From Streptomyces fagopyri (lineage in GTDB: Bacteria > Actinomycetota > Actinomycetes > Streptomycetales > Streptomycetaceae): a stretch of DNA of 64,000 nt. Of this stretch, positions 8,304-16,055 are shown piece by piece (positions within the stretch are counted from its first letter, which is position 1; each line of letters starts with the position of its first letter). Under the pieces are notes generated by a model. The model was not told the DNA's origin, ran no database searches, and saw nothing but the letters and a program-made list of their open reading frames with translations. The position numbers were made by a program, and so were the translations under genes. The stretch spans positions 5,766,001 through 5,830,000 of the forward strand of contig NZ_CP045643.1 in the NCBI RefSeq assembly GCF_009498275.1, in the 5' to 3' direction.

Positions 8304-9062
8304 TTACCAGGTGGACAGAGTTGGTGGCAGTGTTCCGTAAGGAAGTAGGCGGCCTTGTTCGATGATCTCGTCGAGGTCGTCCTTCTGTTTGCTGCTGCCG
8401 ACAGCGGCAACCGCGGCCTTCAGGGCGTCGAGGGCTACGTGATAAATGGCATCGGCTTCCCCAGTCCCCCGTGCGATCGAGGCGATCCGGCTGGGCATCG
8501 GTTCCGCGGTCACCACCACCAGGTGCGGCAGCCGTCCGCGCCGGTGCCTGATCATTTGAAGGAACTCGTGACGCACGTTTTGCACGCGATCTGACCTGAT
8601 TGTCCATTTGCAGGATACTGCAGCATGCAGATGGCGGCGGGACGCAGCATCGGCCGCGGGGCTCGTCACGCCTATGGTCACATCAGGTTTGATGAGGTAA
8701 TCGCGGCCCAGGTCGACACGAAGGGTGGCGTTCTTGCGGACCGCTTCGGCGACTCTGTGCAAATGCTCATACTGTGCGAAGGCGGCCACTTTCTGCTTGT
8801 GATCCACGTGCCATGAGCGCTCCGGGTCCAGGAGGGGCTGCGCCGTTTTCAGGTGATCGCAAACGGCGTGCTCCAGTGCGGGGCCAAGACTCTCGGGGGT
8901 ATCGGGAAGCACCGCACCGGGCTCGACCCCCAACGCCTCAAGCATGTGTCCTGCGAGCAACTTTGATGCATTGCTGTCGGAGTCAGCGGTGTTCGGGACG
9001 AGTTTCCCGGTCCTCTCCAGCTTCTTCCAGCCAAGGAGGCGGGTCGCGAAGGGCGCGTGCAT
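8304..9062 (-). CDS. NgoMIV-family type II restriction endonuclease
   Basis: 252 residues. The active-site signature of the NgoMIV/Cfr10I/Bse634I family is present: IKPDVTIG (Asp127), SCKWTIRSDR (Ser150-Cys151-Lys152, then Arg156, Asp158, Arg159) and Glu166. The spacing Lys-X13-Glu is the one known for NgoMIV. The R-x-D-R stretch after the catalytic lysine is the family element that reads the CCGG core. NgoMIV cuts G^CCGGC, so GCCGGC is the expected site, but the flanking base pair cannot be proved from sequence. The Asp-to-Lys spacing is shorter than in NgoMIV as I remember it. AGGA precedes the ATG, two bases after the NaeI-type gene stop. Fourth gene of the operon. Confidence 0.88.
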   Translation of the reverse strand: MHAPFATRLLGWKKLERTGKLVPNTADSDSNASKLLAGHMLEALGVEPGAVLPDTPESLGPALEHAVCDHLKTAQPLLDPERSWHVDHKQKVAAFAQYEHLHRVAEAVRKNATLRVDLGRDYLIKPDVTIGVTSPAADAASRRHLHAAVSCKWTIRSDRVQNVRHEFLQMIRHRRGRLPHLVVVTAEPMPSRIASIARGTGEADAIYHVALDALKAAVAAVGSSKQKDDLDEIIEQGRLLPYGTLPPTLSTW

Positions 9063-9064
9063 CG

Positions 9065-10045
9065 TCAGTCCTGTCTGGTGTGTGAAGGCAAGGGCGGCGC
9101 GGATTCAACGGGGTTGTCTGACTGGGCGAGAACCCATTGCTTGCCGTCCAGGACGGCCACGGGGGCATCCTGGTGATGGGCCCGCGCGCTCACCACTCGG
9201 GCGCTGACGAACTCGCCTTCCTCGGGGAGAGGGAGCCCCAGCTGGGCGGCGATCTCGCGATGACTGGCGTAGTCACCCATGATGAGGATGCCCTCTGGCC
9301 TCAGCGCCGACCGGCTGCCGCCATTGCCGCGGACTCGCTTCATGTAGTCCTTCTGCTGGGCCACGGTGCGCACCACGTTGCGGCCGATTCGGCGCTTCTG
9401 GGCGCGCCGGAAGAGTTCGTTCAAGCGGCGTTGGCCTGAGTCCGACGCGAACACGGCGGCCCGGTCCGCGGTGTCCATGTGGAGGAGTACGTTCTCGGGA
9501 AGGGCTTCATCCCGCCACAACCACCGGATCTTGTCGCGGTGTTCAGCCTTGATCGTGAGCTTGAGGTCACGGTTGTTCCCCGTGTTCAGCCACTCGTGAC
9601 GTATCCGGACAAGCCCGATGCTCCAGAGGGACTTGTAGTCATCCGCCCAAGCCAGCAGGCAGAGGTGGTCCATCGCCTCGGGAGGAATCATCCAGCCGCC
9701 GAACTGCTGGGAGTACTTGCAGTCCACGTCGACGTCGGCGATCTGGTAGTCCATGGCGTCGCCGTCGGCGAACCTGAACTCACGCTGGAGATTGATCTCC
9801 ACGAGAGTTCCCGCGTGGGTCTTCTCGGTCTTGAAGAGCGCCTTCCAGTCGTAGCGTCCGGTCACCTCGCCGTTGAGCAGCTGGTCGATGGTGTCGCGGA
9901 GGACCCTGGCAAACCGGCGGCCCGTGGGGTCCTGCGCCATGATGCGGTCGTAGACCCGGTCCAGTTCAGGGTCCACCCCGGCCGCCAAGTTCGGTAGAGC
10001 GACCGAAACGGCGGTCTTGATGTCGGCCTCTTCGAAAGGAAGCAT
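9065..10045 (-). CDS. NaeI-family type II restriction endonuclease
   Basis: 326 residues; NaeI is 317. The N-terminal nuclease domain has Glu83 (TLVEINLQREF), Asp99, Asp108 and Lys110 (DVDVDCKYS), reproducing the NaeI D86-X8-D95-X-K97 arrangement with a constant offset of 13. TIDQLLNG (52-59) aligns with the ligase-like segment of NaeI, and Leu56 sits at the position of NaeI Leu43, the residue whose change to Lys is known to give topoisomerase/recombinase activity. So this protein should be a true nuclease. The C-terminal half corresponds to the second DNA-binding (Topo) domain. NaeI cuts GCC^GGC and needs two sites. GGGGAG precedes the ATG. Third gene of the operon, 47 bp after the Z1 gene. 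Confidence 0.9.
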   Translation of the reverse strand: MLPFEEADIKTAVSVALPNLAAGVDPELDRVYDRIMAQDPTGRRFARVLRDTIDQLLNGEVTGRYDWKALFKTEKTHAGTLVEINLQREFRFADGDAMDYQIADVDVDCKYSQQFGGWMIPPEAMDHLCLLAWADDYKSLWSIGLVRIRHEWLNTGNNRDLKLTIKAEHRDKIRWLWRDEALPENVLLHMDTADRAAVFASDSGQRRLNELFRRAQKRRIGRNVVRTVAQQKDYMKRVRGNGGSRSALRPEGILIMGDYASHREIAAQLGLPLPEEGEFVSARVVSARAHHQDAPVAVLDGKQWVLAQSDNPVESAPPLPSHTRQD

Positions 10046-10092
10046 GTTCTCCCCGTTGGTGAGTGATCCGCAGCGTGCGGAGCCCTCGCGCC

Positions 10093-13000
10093 TTAGTCCG
10101 CGTTGACGATAACCGCGTCTGGACGAGCGGAGTCCTTGGTTTGGAAGCGCACAAGCAGTTTCTTCGTGTCGATGGCTGCCTTCGGTGGAATCACGGTAAA
10201 CGCCATGATGACGCGGTCAGTTGCCGCAGCGCCCGTCGTGGCTACGGCTTTGACCTCATCGTCCTGGGCGGCCTCTACGACGGGATACAGGAGCACTACG
10301 CCCCGCGTTGCTCCTAGTGCGGGGAAACTGCTGCCCGTGGAGGCCGAGTCAGGCAGTTCGATCAGCTGCTGGGCGAACAGACGATGTTCCAGGCCCGAGA
10401 TACGGCCGAAGGACTGCTTTCCGGACTGGCGGCTTCGGCGGGACAGGGAGAACGGTCCCTGTCCCAGCACGGTCGCCTCGATCCGGTTGCGTTGTGTTCG
10501 CTGCGGAGCGATGACCAGCCAGTCGTCAACCTTGGCCAGGCGGCCGTCAAGCTGGGACAAGTAGGTCAGGTGCGGGGTGAGAACGTTTCCGTCCTCCCAC
10601 TCCAGCGAGCTCAGAACGGAAAGGAGCTGAGCGTGCGGGACGACCGTGGTTGCCGCCTGGAAGCTGCGGGGCAGGGGCGAAGTCTCGTCCGGCCGCAGAA
10701 CGCAGGTCGCTGAGGTACCGCTGAGTGCCGCGAGGACGGACTTCCAGCGCTCGGTGTTGCGCGAGGTCAGTACAGCGTCCTGCGGATAAGCGGCCGGCTC
10801 GATCGGCTTGCCCGGCGACCTCACCTCCACCAGCTCCGCGTTGAACATCTTGTTCCGGGCCGACGGCTTCACCCACGGCAGGTGCTGGGCCACCAGGGGC
10901 GGGATCTGGGCGGGGGTGACCTGGGGGCGGCCGTCCACCAGCGGGGCGTAGCGGGCCAGTTCGGCGCGGAACAGCTCCTCGTCCCGGCAGATCGCCTCGA
11001 AGGCCTCGTACAGGTCGACCGTCTTCGCGTTACGCCCCTTGCCGAGCTGCTCCTCGCGGCCGATGTACAACCGCACCAGGTCCCGGTAGCCGGGGCGGAA
11101 GCCGAACCAGCGGCCCATCTGCATCAGGGTGTCGGCCTGCTGTGTCGTGCGGCGGTAGTACGTGATGGTCAGGCCCTCGACCGTGAACCCGCGGGACAGC
11201 TTGGTGCCGCCGACCAGGATCTTCCAGACGTTCGGGGTACGGTCGAAGTCCAGGTCGGGCTGGGCGTAGTCGCGCTCGCTCTCGCCGTTGACGACGATGA
11301 CGGGGCTGCCGCCCCGATTGATCAGTTGGCAGGATCCCGAGATGAAGGGCTTGAGGTCCGCGTACGTCTCGGGTGTGGGCAGGGAACTGTCCGCGTAGGT
11401 GTGGAAGTCCTTGTCGAAGAGGGACGCCAGGCGGGTGTGGCCCGCCGGGCCCGTGTAGGCGGCGTTGCGCCACATCGTCCGGATGCGCTCGGCGAGCACG
11501 GCGTGCTCGGCCATGCGGACGGATTCGTGCACGAGCATCGTGTGGTGGCGGAACGGGCCGGAGGGGACGCTGTGCTTTTCGCGGTAGAGCTTCAGAGCGC
11601 CCGTGAGGACGAAGGCGTCCATGGCCTCCTGGAGACGGTCGCCCGTGGACTCCGCCTCCATGAGAGGGGTGCCCGTGAAGTCGCAGATGTCTCGGACGTG
11701 CTTCTTCTCGGCTTCGCCTTCACCGCCGTCGATCGTGTCCAGGTCATGGAAGTCCTGAACGCCCATGTATGCGGCGGGCCGCGGCAGGGAGATCAGGAAG
11801 TCGCGCGGGAACAGGTCCTCCTCGTCGCCCGGGTCGATGAACACGTTGGCGAACGGGGTCGCGGTGTAGCCGACGTACTGGGCGCGGGGAAGCAGCTTGA
11901 GCAGGGCGCTGATCTGGCCGTTGATCGCCGTGCGGGTGACCTTGCCGTCCTCCCACTTCTTGGGGTCCGTGGTGTTCACGGAGGCCTGGTCCGACTCGTC
12001 GTCGATGATCAGGGCCGGGATCTCGCTGAGGATCGGACCCATCTTCTTGAGGTCCTTGACCAGCTTCTCCAGCACCGACTTGTTCTTCTTCACGACCATG
12101 ATCCGTGCGCGGGCCGCGTGCAGGTTCGCCGGGTCGTACAGGGGGCGGGTGCGGTCGGGCTTCTCGAACTCCAGCGCGCTGATCCCGCGTTCCAGGGACA
12201 TGTAGTCACGGTCGCGGGAGGTGAGACGCTCGATGTCGAAGGCGCCGAGGTCGGAGGGGCGGGCGCCGAAGGAGACGAACTTGGCGGGCCAGTCCTCGTC
12301 GTCCTGGTAGTCGATGCCGACGAGGGCGTCCGGGTCGTTCGGGTCTGCGGCGCCGAGGATGTTCTCCCGGCCGATCAGTTCCATGTCGAGCCGGCGCTGG
12401 GTCTGGCCGCGCAGCAGGTTCAGCGTGCCGCCGAGCACGATGACCAGCCGGTATCCGGCGTCGATGGCCTTGGCCGTGACGCCGGTGAAGTTGGCGGTCT
12501 TGCCGGACTGCACGTAGCCGACGACCAGGCCGCGCGCGCCGTACGGGTCGTCACGGGTGGGCTCGGCCAGCCGCTCCACGACCGCGCGGGCGGCCTCGTC
12601 CAGACCGGAGACGGCCGCGTCGCCCCAGCCCTTGCGGCGCAGCAGACGCTCGTATGACGTCCAGTAGAAGGCGCGGTTCGCCGCCTGTTCCCGGGTGTAC
12701 CAGGGCTGGAACTCACGGCTGATGGTGACGGGACCAGGCTCGGTGTGGACGGGGACGGCAGTATCGAACGCCTTGCGGAGATCGGTGTCCAGCGCGAGAT
12801 TGTCGTAGACCTCGGCGCGCCGCTCGGGGGTGCGTGCCGTCGTGGCCGACCACGAGGGGGACTGCTCGAAATCCCAGGCGGTGAGCTTGCGGCGCCAGAC
12901 GGCGAGCAGGTCGTCCCCAGGGGCCGCGGCCAGGATGCGCTCGTGGAATCCGGCCACGTCCGTGTCCGCCGGCTCTTCGCTGTCGGCGAGCGCGAAGGCG

Positions 13001-13101
13001 AGCTTGGCGAAGTGCTTGGGGCCGCGTCGGCTCATCGCGTCGAGCACCTCGCCGTGAAGGTCGGTGAGGCGGTCGGGAGCGGGCGTGTTCTCGGCGGTCA
13101 C
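10093..13101 (-). CDS. Z1-domain superfamily II ATPase/helicase
   Basis: About 1002 residues from GTG 13101, preceded by AGAGAGG; a TTG at 13164 would add 21 residues and overlap the upstream gene. Walker A GYVQSGKT (about 195-202) and Walker B ALIIDDESDQ (DDESD about 367-371) are followed by VGYTATPFANVF. The Z1 domain proper runs through ILVGGTKLSRGFTVEGL and DTLMQMGRWFGFRPGY, where the Arg finger-like motif resembles helicase motif VI. Z1 proteins occur in restriction-like operons with MutL/MORC-type ATPases (Iyer, Abhiman and Aravind 2008, recalled from memory). A role as ATP-driven DNA translocase or nuclease-loading factor is inference. Confidence 0.9.
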   Translation of the reverse strand: MTAENTPAPDRLTDLHGEVLDAMSRRGPKHFAKLAFALADSEEPADTDVAGFHERILAAAPGDDLLAVWRRKLTAWDFEQSPSWSATTARTPERRAEVYDNLALDTDLRKAFDTAVPVHTEPGPVTISREFQPWYTREQAANRAFYWTSYERLLRRKGWGDAAVSGLDEAARAVVERLAEPTRDDPYGARGLVVGYVQSGKTANFTGVTAKAIDAGYRLVIVLGGTLNLLRGQTQRRLDMELIGRENILGAADPNDPDALVGIDYQDDEDWPAKFVSFGARPSDLGAFDIERLTSRDRDYMSLERGISALEFEKPDRTRPLYDPANLHAARARIMVVKKNKSVLEKLVKDLKKMGPILSEIPALIIDDESDQASVNTTDPKKWEDGKVTRTAINGQISALLKLLPRAQYVGYTATPFANVFIDPGDEEDLFPRDFLISLPRPAAYMGVQDFHDLDTIDGGEGEAEKKHVRDICDFTGTPLMEAESTGDRLQEAMDAFVLTGALKLYREKHSVPSGPFRHHTMLVHESVRMAEHAVLAERIRTMWRNAAYTGPAGHTRLASLFDKDFHTYADSSLPTPETYADLKPFISGSCQLINRGGSPVIVVNGESERDYAQPDLDFDRTPNVWKILVGGTKLSRGFTVEGLTITYYRRTTQQADTLMQMGRWFGFRPGYRDLVRLYIGREEQLGKGRNAKTVDLYEAFEAICRDEELFRAELARYAPLVDGRPQVTPAQIPPLVAQHLPWVKPSARNKMFNAELVEVRSPGKPIEPAAYPQDAVLTSRNTERWKSVLAALSGTSATCVLRPDETSPLPRSFQAATTVVPHAQLLSVLSSLEWEDGNVLTPHLTYLSQLDGRLAKVDDWLVIAPQRTQRNRIEATVLGQGPFSLSRRSRQSGKQSFGRISGLEHRLFAQQLIELPDSASTGSSFPALGATRGVVLLYPVVEAAQDDEVKAVATTGAAATDRVIMAFTVIPPKAAIDTKKLLVRFQTKDSARPDAVIVNAD

Positions 13102-13153
13102 GTTGGTCGGGTGGCCTCTCTGGTGTGCGGGAAGTCGCGGGGTGAGCGGTGGA

Positions 13154-14734
13154 CTAGTCGTCAACGCGGGCGAGTTCGGCTCGTACGGCGGTGACGAGAA
13201 CGCTGTTCCACAGGGCGACCTTGTCGGTCTGGTTGGCCCAGACCCGCTCCTTCTGGAAGATCTCGTTGAGCATCAGGTAGAGAAGGCTCTTGAGGACCGG
13301 TGCGTCGTTGGAGCCTCCTCGCCGGCCGCCGTTGAAGGCGTGCCGGTAGTCGCTGTTGAGGACGACGAGACGCTCCTTGTGGTCGATCGTGAAGAGGAGG
13401 TCGGCGGAGTCGACGCCGGCCGGCACGTCGAGTTGGGCCCAGACGAACGTGATGGGGTCGTCGCCCTCCAGCTGGGGCAGTTCGTCGCGCAGCGTCCGCT
13501 TCAGCTTGGGATCGATTCCCTTGCCGGGCGGAATGACGGCGGTGCGCTTGACCTCGGTACGCCGCTTGGCGGCTTCGCGGTAGGCCGTCTCCGCGTCCCG
13601 GACGTAGTCGGTGAACGCGTGGCCGGTGTCGGCGTTCGCCGCCTTCTCCAGACCGCGGGCGAACGCCGGGGTGACCTGGACACCGTCCTTCTTGACGGTC
13701 AGGGAGAACACGTCGTTGGGCTCGGACGGCAGGTCCAGGGCGATCCTGGCGAGGGCGAGGTGGCCCTCCGGACTGCGGGTGTCGTTCCAGCCGCCTGCCT
13801 GGACAAGCCGGTTGTTGCGGTAGAGGTAGAAGCCCTGGCGTTCGGCGAGCGGGCCGATCCCGCGGTACGCGACCAGCGGAGACTTGGGCGGCCATATGTG
13901 CGCCGTGAACGAGACGTCTCCGAGGCCCTCCACAGGGGCGGTGTACGTACGGGGATAGCCGGGGCGGCCGGGGACCCGGTACCCGAACGGGTCGATGGGC
14001 TCGACTCCCCGGTGGTCCAGCTCCTCCCGGGTGTGGACGTCCTCGACGACGATGTCTATGTGGAAGCCGTCGCGTGCGAGGAAGCGGTGGAGGTGGAGGC
14101 CGAGGTGGGTCTCGAGCCGGTCGATCGCGTCGTTGAGATAGCGGTCGGTCTGACCCGCGGTGATGGTCTCGAACGGGCGGACCTGGTCCCAGCGGACGAT
14201 CGTGCCGTGCCAGCCGATGATCCCGTCATAGCGGTCGACCAGGTCCTGGCAGTACGTCGCGTCGACGATGTCGCAGGTGAAGTCGGCCTGCGCACGGGCG
14301 GTGAGCCAGCGACGGCCGGTCGACGGGCTGCGCTTGGTCCGGCTGATCACGGTGAGCGCGTCGGCGTGCGAGAGGGAGGCGGCCTTCAGTCCCGCGCCGA
14401 AGTGTCCGAGGGCACCGGCGGCGTAGTTCTCGCGCCCTCCGACGGTCATCGCCGTGTCCAGGCCGGCCTCGTCCATGCCGTGGCCGTCGTCGATGACGAG
14501 CAGACCGACGAGGCGGTCGCGGCCACCGCGCTCGCCCGTGTCCCGCAGGAAGCTCACGACGACGTCGTGGGCACCCGCGTCGATCGAGTTGTCGATCAGG
14601 TCGGCGACGGCCGCCTCGAAGCCGTAGCCCTGGTGCGCGAGGGATTCGAACGACCGGGCTGCGGGCGGGAGCCGCTTGCTCCCGCTGGTGGGTACGTCGA
14701 ACTGCCAGTCCGAGGAAGGCTGGTAGGGCGGCAT
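13154..14734 (-). CDS. MutL/MORC-like GHKL ATPase of restriction system
   Basis: 526 residues, first gene of the minus-strand operon. The GHKL ATP site is complete: N box AVADLIDNSIDAGA (45-54), G1 IDDGHGMDEA (82-87) and G2 GALGHFGAGLKAASLS (107-120). The second half contains an S5-like fold region (KDGVQVTPAFARGLEKAA) as in MutL and MORC proteins. There is no C-terminal MutL endonuclease motif. Members of this family are known in bacterial restriction-modification neighbourhoods with Z1 proteins, C5 methyltransferases and Vsr. ATP-dependent dimer closure around DNA is the expected mechanism. GAGGA lies seven bases before ATG 14734. The Z1 gene follows after about 50 bp. Confidence 0.88.
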   Translation of the reverse strand: MPPYQPSSDWQFDVPTSGSKRLPPAARSFESLAHQGYGFEAAVADLIDNSIDAGAHDVVVSFLRDTGERGGRDRLVGLLVIDDGHGMDEAGLDTAMTVGGRENYAAGALGHFGAGLKAASLSHADALTVISRTKRSPSTGRRWLTARAQADFTCDIVDATYCQDLVDRYDGIIGWHGTIVRWDQVRPFETITAGQTDRYLNDAIDRLETHLGLHLHRFLARDGFHIDIVVEDVHTREELDHRGVEPIDPFGYRVPGRPGYPRTYTAPVEGLGDVSFTAHIWPPKSPLVAYRGIGPLAERQGFYLYRNNRLVQAGGWNDTRSPEGHLALARIALDLPSEPNDVFSLTVKKDGVQVTPAFARGLEKAANADTGHAFTDYVRDAETAYREAAKRRTEVKRTAVIPPGKGIDPKLKRTLRDELPQLEGDDPITFVWAQLDVPAGVDSADLLFTIDHKERLVVLNSDYRHAFNGGRRGGSNDAPVLKSLLYLMLNEIFQKERVWANQTDKVALWNSVLVTAVRAELARVDD

Positions 14735-14911
14735 GCGTGTTCCTCGCGGGCAGAGACCTGTCCGGGATGTGCAGGGGCAGGCCGATTCAGCTGGTCACAT
14801 GTGACGTTAGCGCGCGCGAGTTGTGAAGGAACAGTGGGATCGTAAGAAATGCGCCTGATGCCCCTGGACGTGTTCCAGGGGCGAACCTCAAGGGGTGTGA
14901 CGTCGCCGGTG

Positions 14912-15931
14912 TCAAGCGTTCTGGATCCCGTGACACTCCCCATACCCCCGCCCCGACCCGCACCAGCAGACGACTCCCCGCTGCGGCGGCCACGCCATCG
15001 CGCGGCCCCGGGCCGCCAGGGTCGTCGCGTACTGCGGGAGCAGGGTCGTGTCGGACGGGGACGACGCCTCCGAGGCGGAGAAGGCCTCGTAGGAGGGGAC
15101 CGTGCCGGTGACGATGCCCAGGTTCGGGGTGCCGGAGGCGGAGAGTTCGCGGAGGGACGCCTCTATCGTCGCCAGGTGCTCCTCGTGGGACGGGTACTCC
15201 GCGGTGAGGGAGGGATACGCGGCCAGGAGTTCCGCCAGTTCGTCGGCGGGCCAGTGCAGGACCGCGACCGGGAACGGGCGGGAGAGGGCCTCCCGGTGGG
15301 CGCCCAGCTCCGCGCGCAGGCGGCTGATCTCCGCCTGGAGCTCCGCCGGGTTCTCCGAGCCGAGGGACCACACCCGCTTGGGGTCGTGGAGTTCGTCGAG
15401 GGAGACGGGCGACGAGTGGAGGGTGTCCGCGAGGGCGTCCCAGTCGTCGTGGGCGACGCCCAGCATGCGGCGGACGCGGTGGCGGCCGTAGAGGATGGGA
15501 CGGGTCGCGTACGGCGGGTCCGTCACGTCCGTCAGGAGCAGCGTCGCGCCCTCCGTGAACGTCTCCTGCGCCGCCTCCAGCTCGTCGTGCGACTCCAGCG
15601 CCTCCGCGACGATCACCCAGGGGGCGGGGTCGCGCGGGGACGCGGCGCGCACTCCGTCGATGATCGCGCGCGCTTCCGCCTCGTGGCCGTACTCCCACAG
15701 GTTCGACGCCTTCAGGGCACGGACCAGGTGGGGGTGTTCCAGGGGCGTCGAGGATGCCAGGAGGCGGTCGTAGAGTGCGCTGGCGCCGGGGCGGTCGCCG
15801 GCCAGTTCGAGGTGGGCCGCGGCCTGCAGGAGCAGGTGTTCGGCGTCCTCGGGGTAGAGGCCGGCGGTCCGCTCCAGGCGTGCGGCTTCGGCGGTGTGGT
15901 CGACGTTCTCGGCAGGCGTGTCGGGGCGCAT
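14912..15931 (-). CDS. SEC-C motif protein with TPR-like helical body
   Basis: About 339 residues. The last 20 residues hold a SEC-C zinc motif (VCWCGSGRGYGECHG, pattern CxCx8CH), the same metal-binding tail seen on SecA and on many stand-alone proteins. The N-terminal 130 residues are TPR-like helical pairs (EAARLERTAGLYPEDAEHLLLQAAAHLELAGD). The function is unknown; SEC-C tails often bind nucleic acid or ribosomes. Both ATG 15931 and GTG 15940 fit, without a clear ribosome site. It is the first gene outside the defence island and has typical Streptomyces codon use. Confidence 0.75.
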   Translation of the reverse strand: MRPDTPAENVDHTAEAARLERTAGLYPEDAEHLLLQAAAHLELAGDRPGASALYDRLLASSTPLEHPHLVRALKASNLWEYGHEAEARAIIDGVRAASPRDPAPWVIVAEALESHDELEAAQETFTEGATLLLTDVTDPPYATRPILYGRHRVRRMLGVAHDDWDALADTLHSSPVSLDELHDPKRVWSLGSENPAELQAEISRLRAELGAHREALSRPFPVAVLHWPADELAELLAAYPSLTAEYPSHEEHLATIEASLRELSASGTPNLGIVTGTVPSYEAFSASEASSPSDTTLLPQYATTLAARGRAMAWPPQRGVVCWCGSGRGYGECHGIQNA

Positions 15932-16055
15932 GGGGGACACCGTACTGCCGTCGCCTTACGAAATGGAGAGATCCGCTGGCCAGAGGGTGAGCGCGGGCGG
16001 CCGATACCCGCCCCGGGGGACCGGGGGGTACGCGCGTGCGACCGCCCCGCCCGGC

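Noticed and set aside
10882..12657. 591-codon plus-strand open frame opposite the Z1 gene
   Set aside because: Antisense to a protein with clear Walker and Z1 motifs; the frame reads as Val/Gly/Arg-rich shadow without domains or ribosome site.
166..14734. BREX, DISARM or Dnd system
   Set aside because: No PglX/PglZ, DUF1998 helicase, phospholipase D, DndCDE or DGQHR-type genes are present.
13064..14845. 593-codon plus-strand open frame opposite the GHKL ATPase
   Set aside because: Shadow of the ATPase gene; no recognisable motif.
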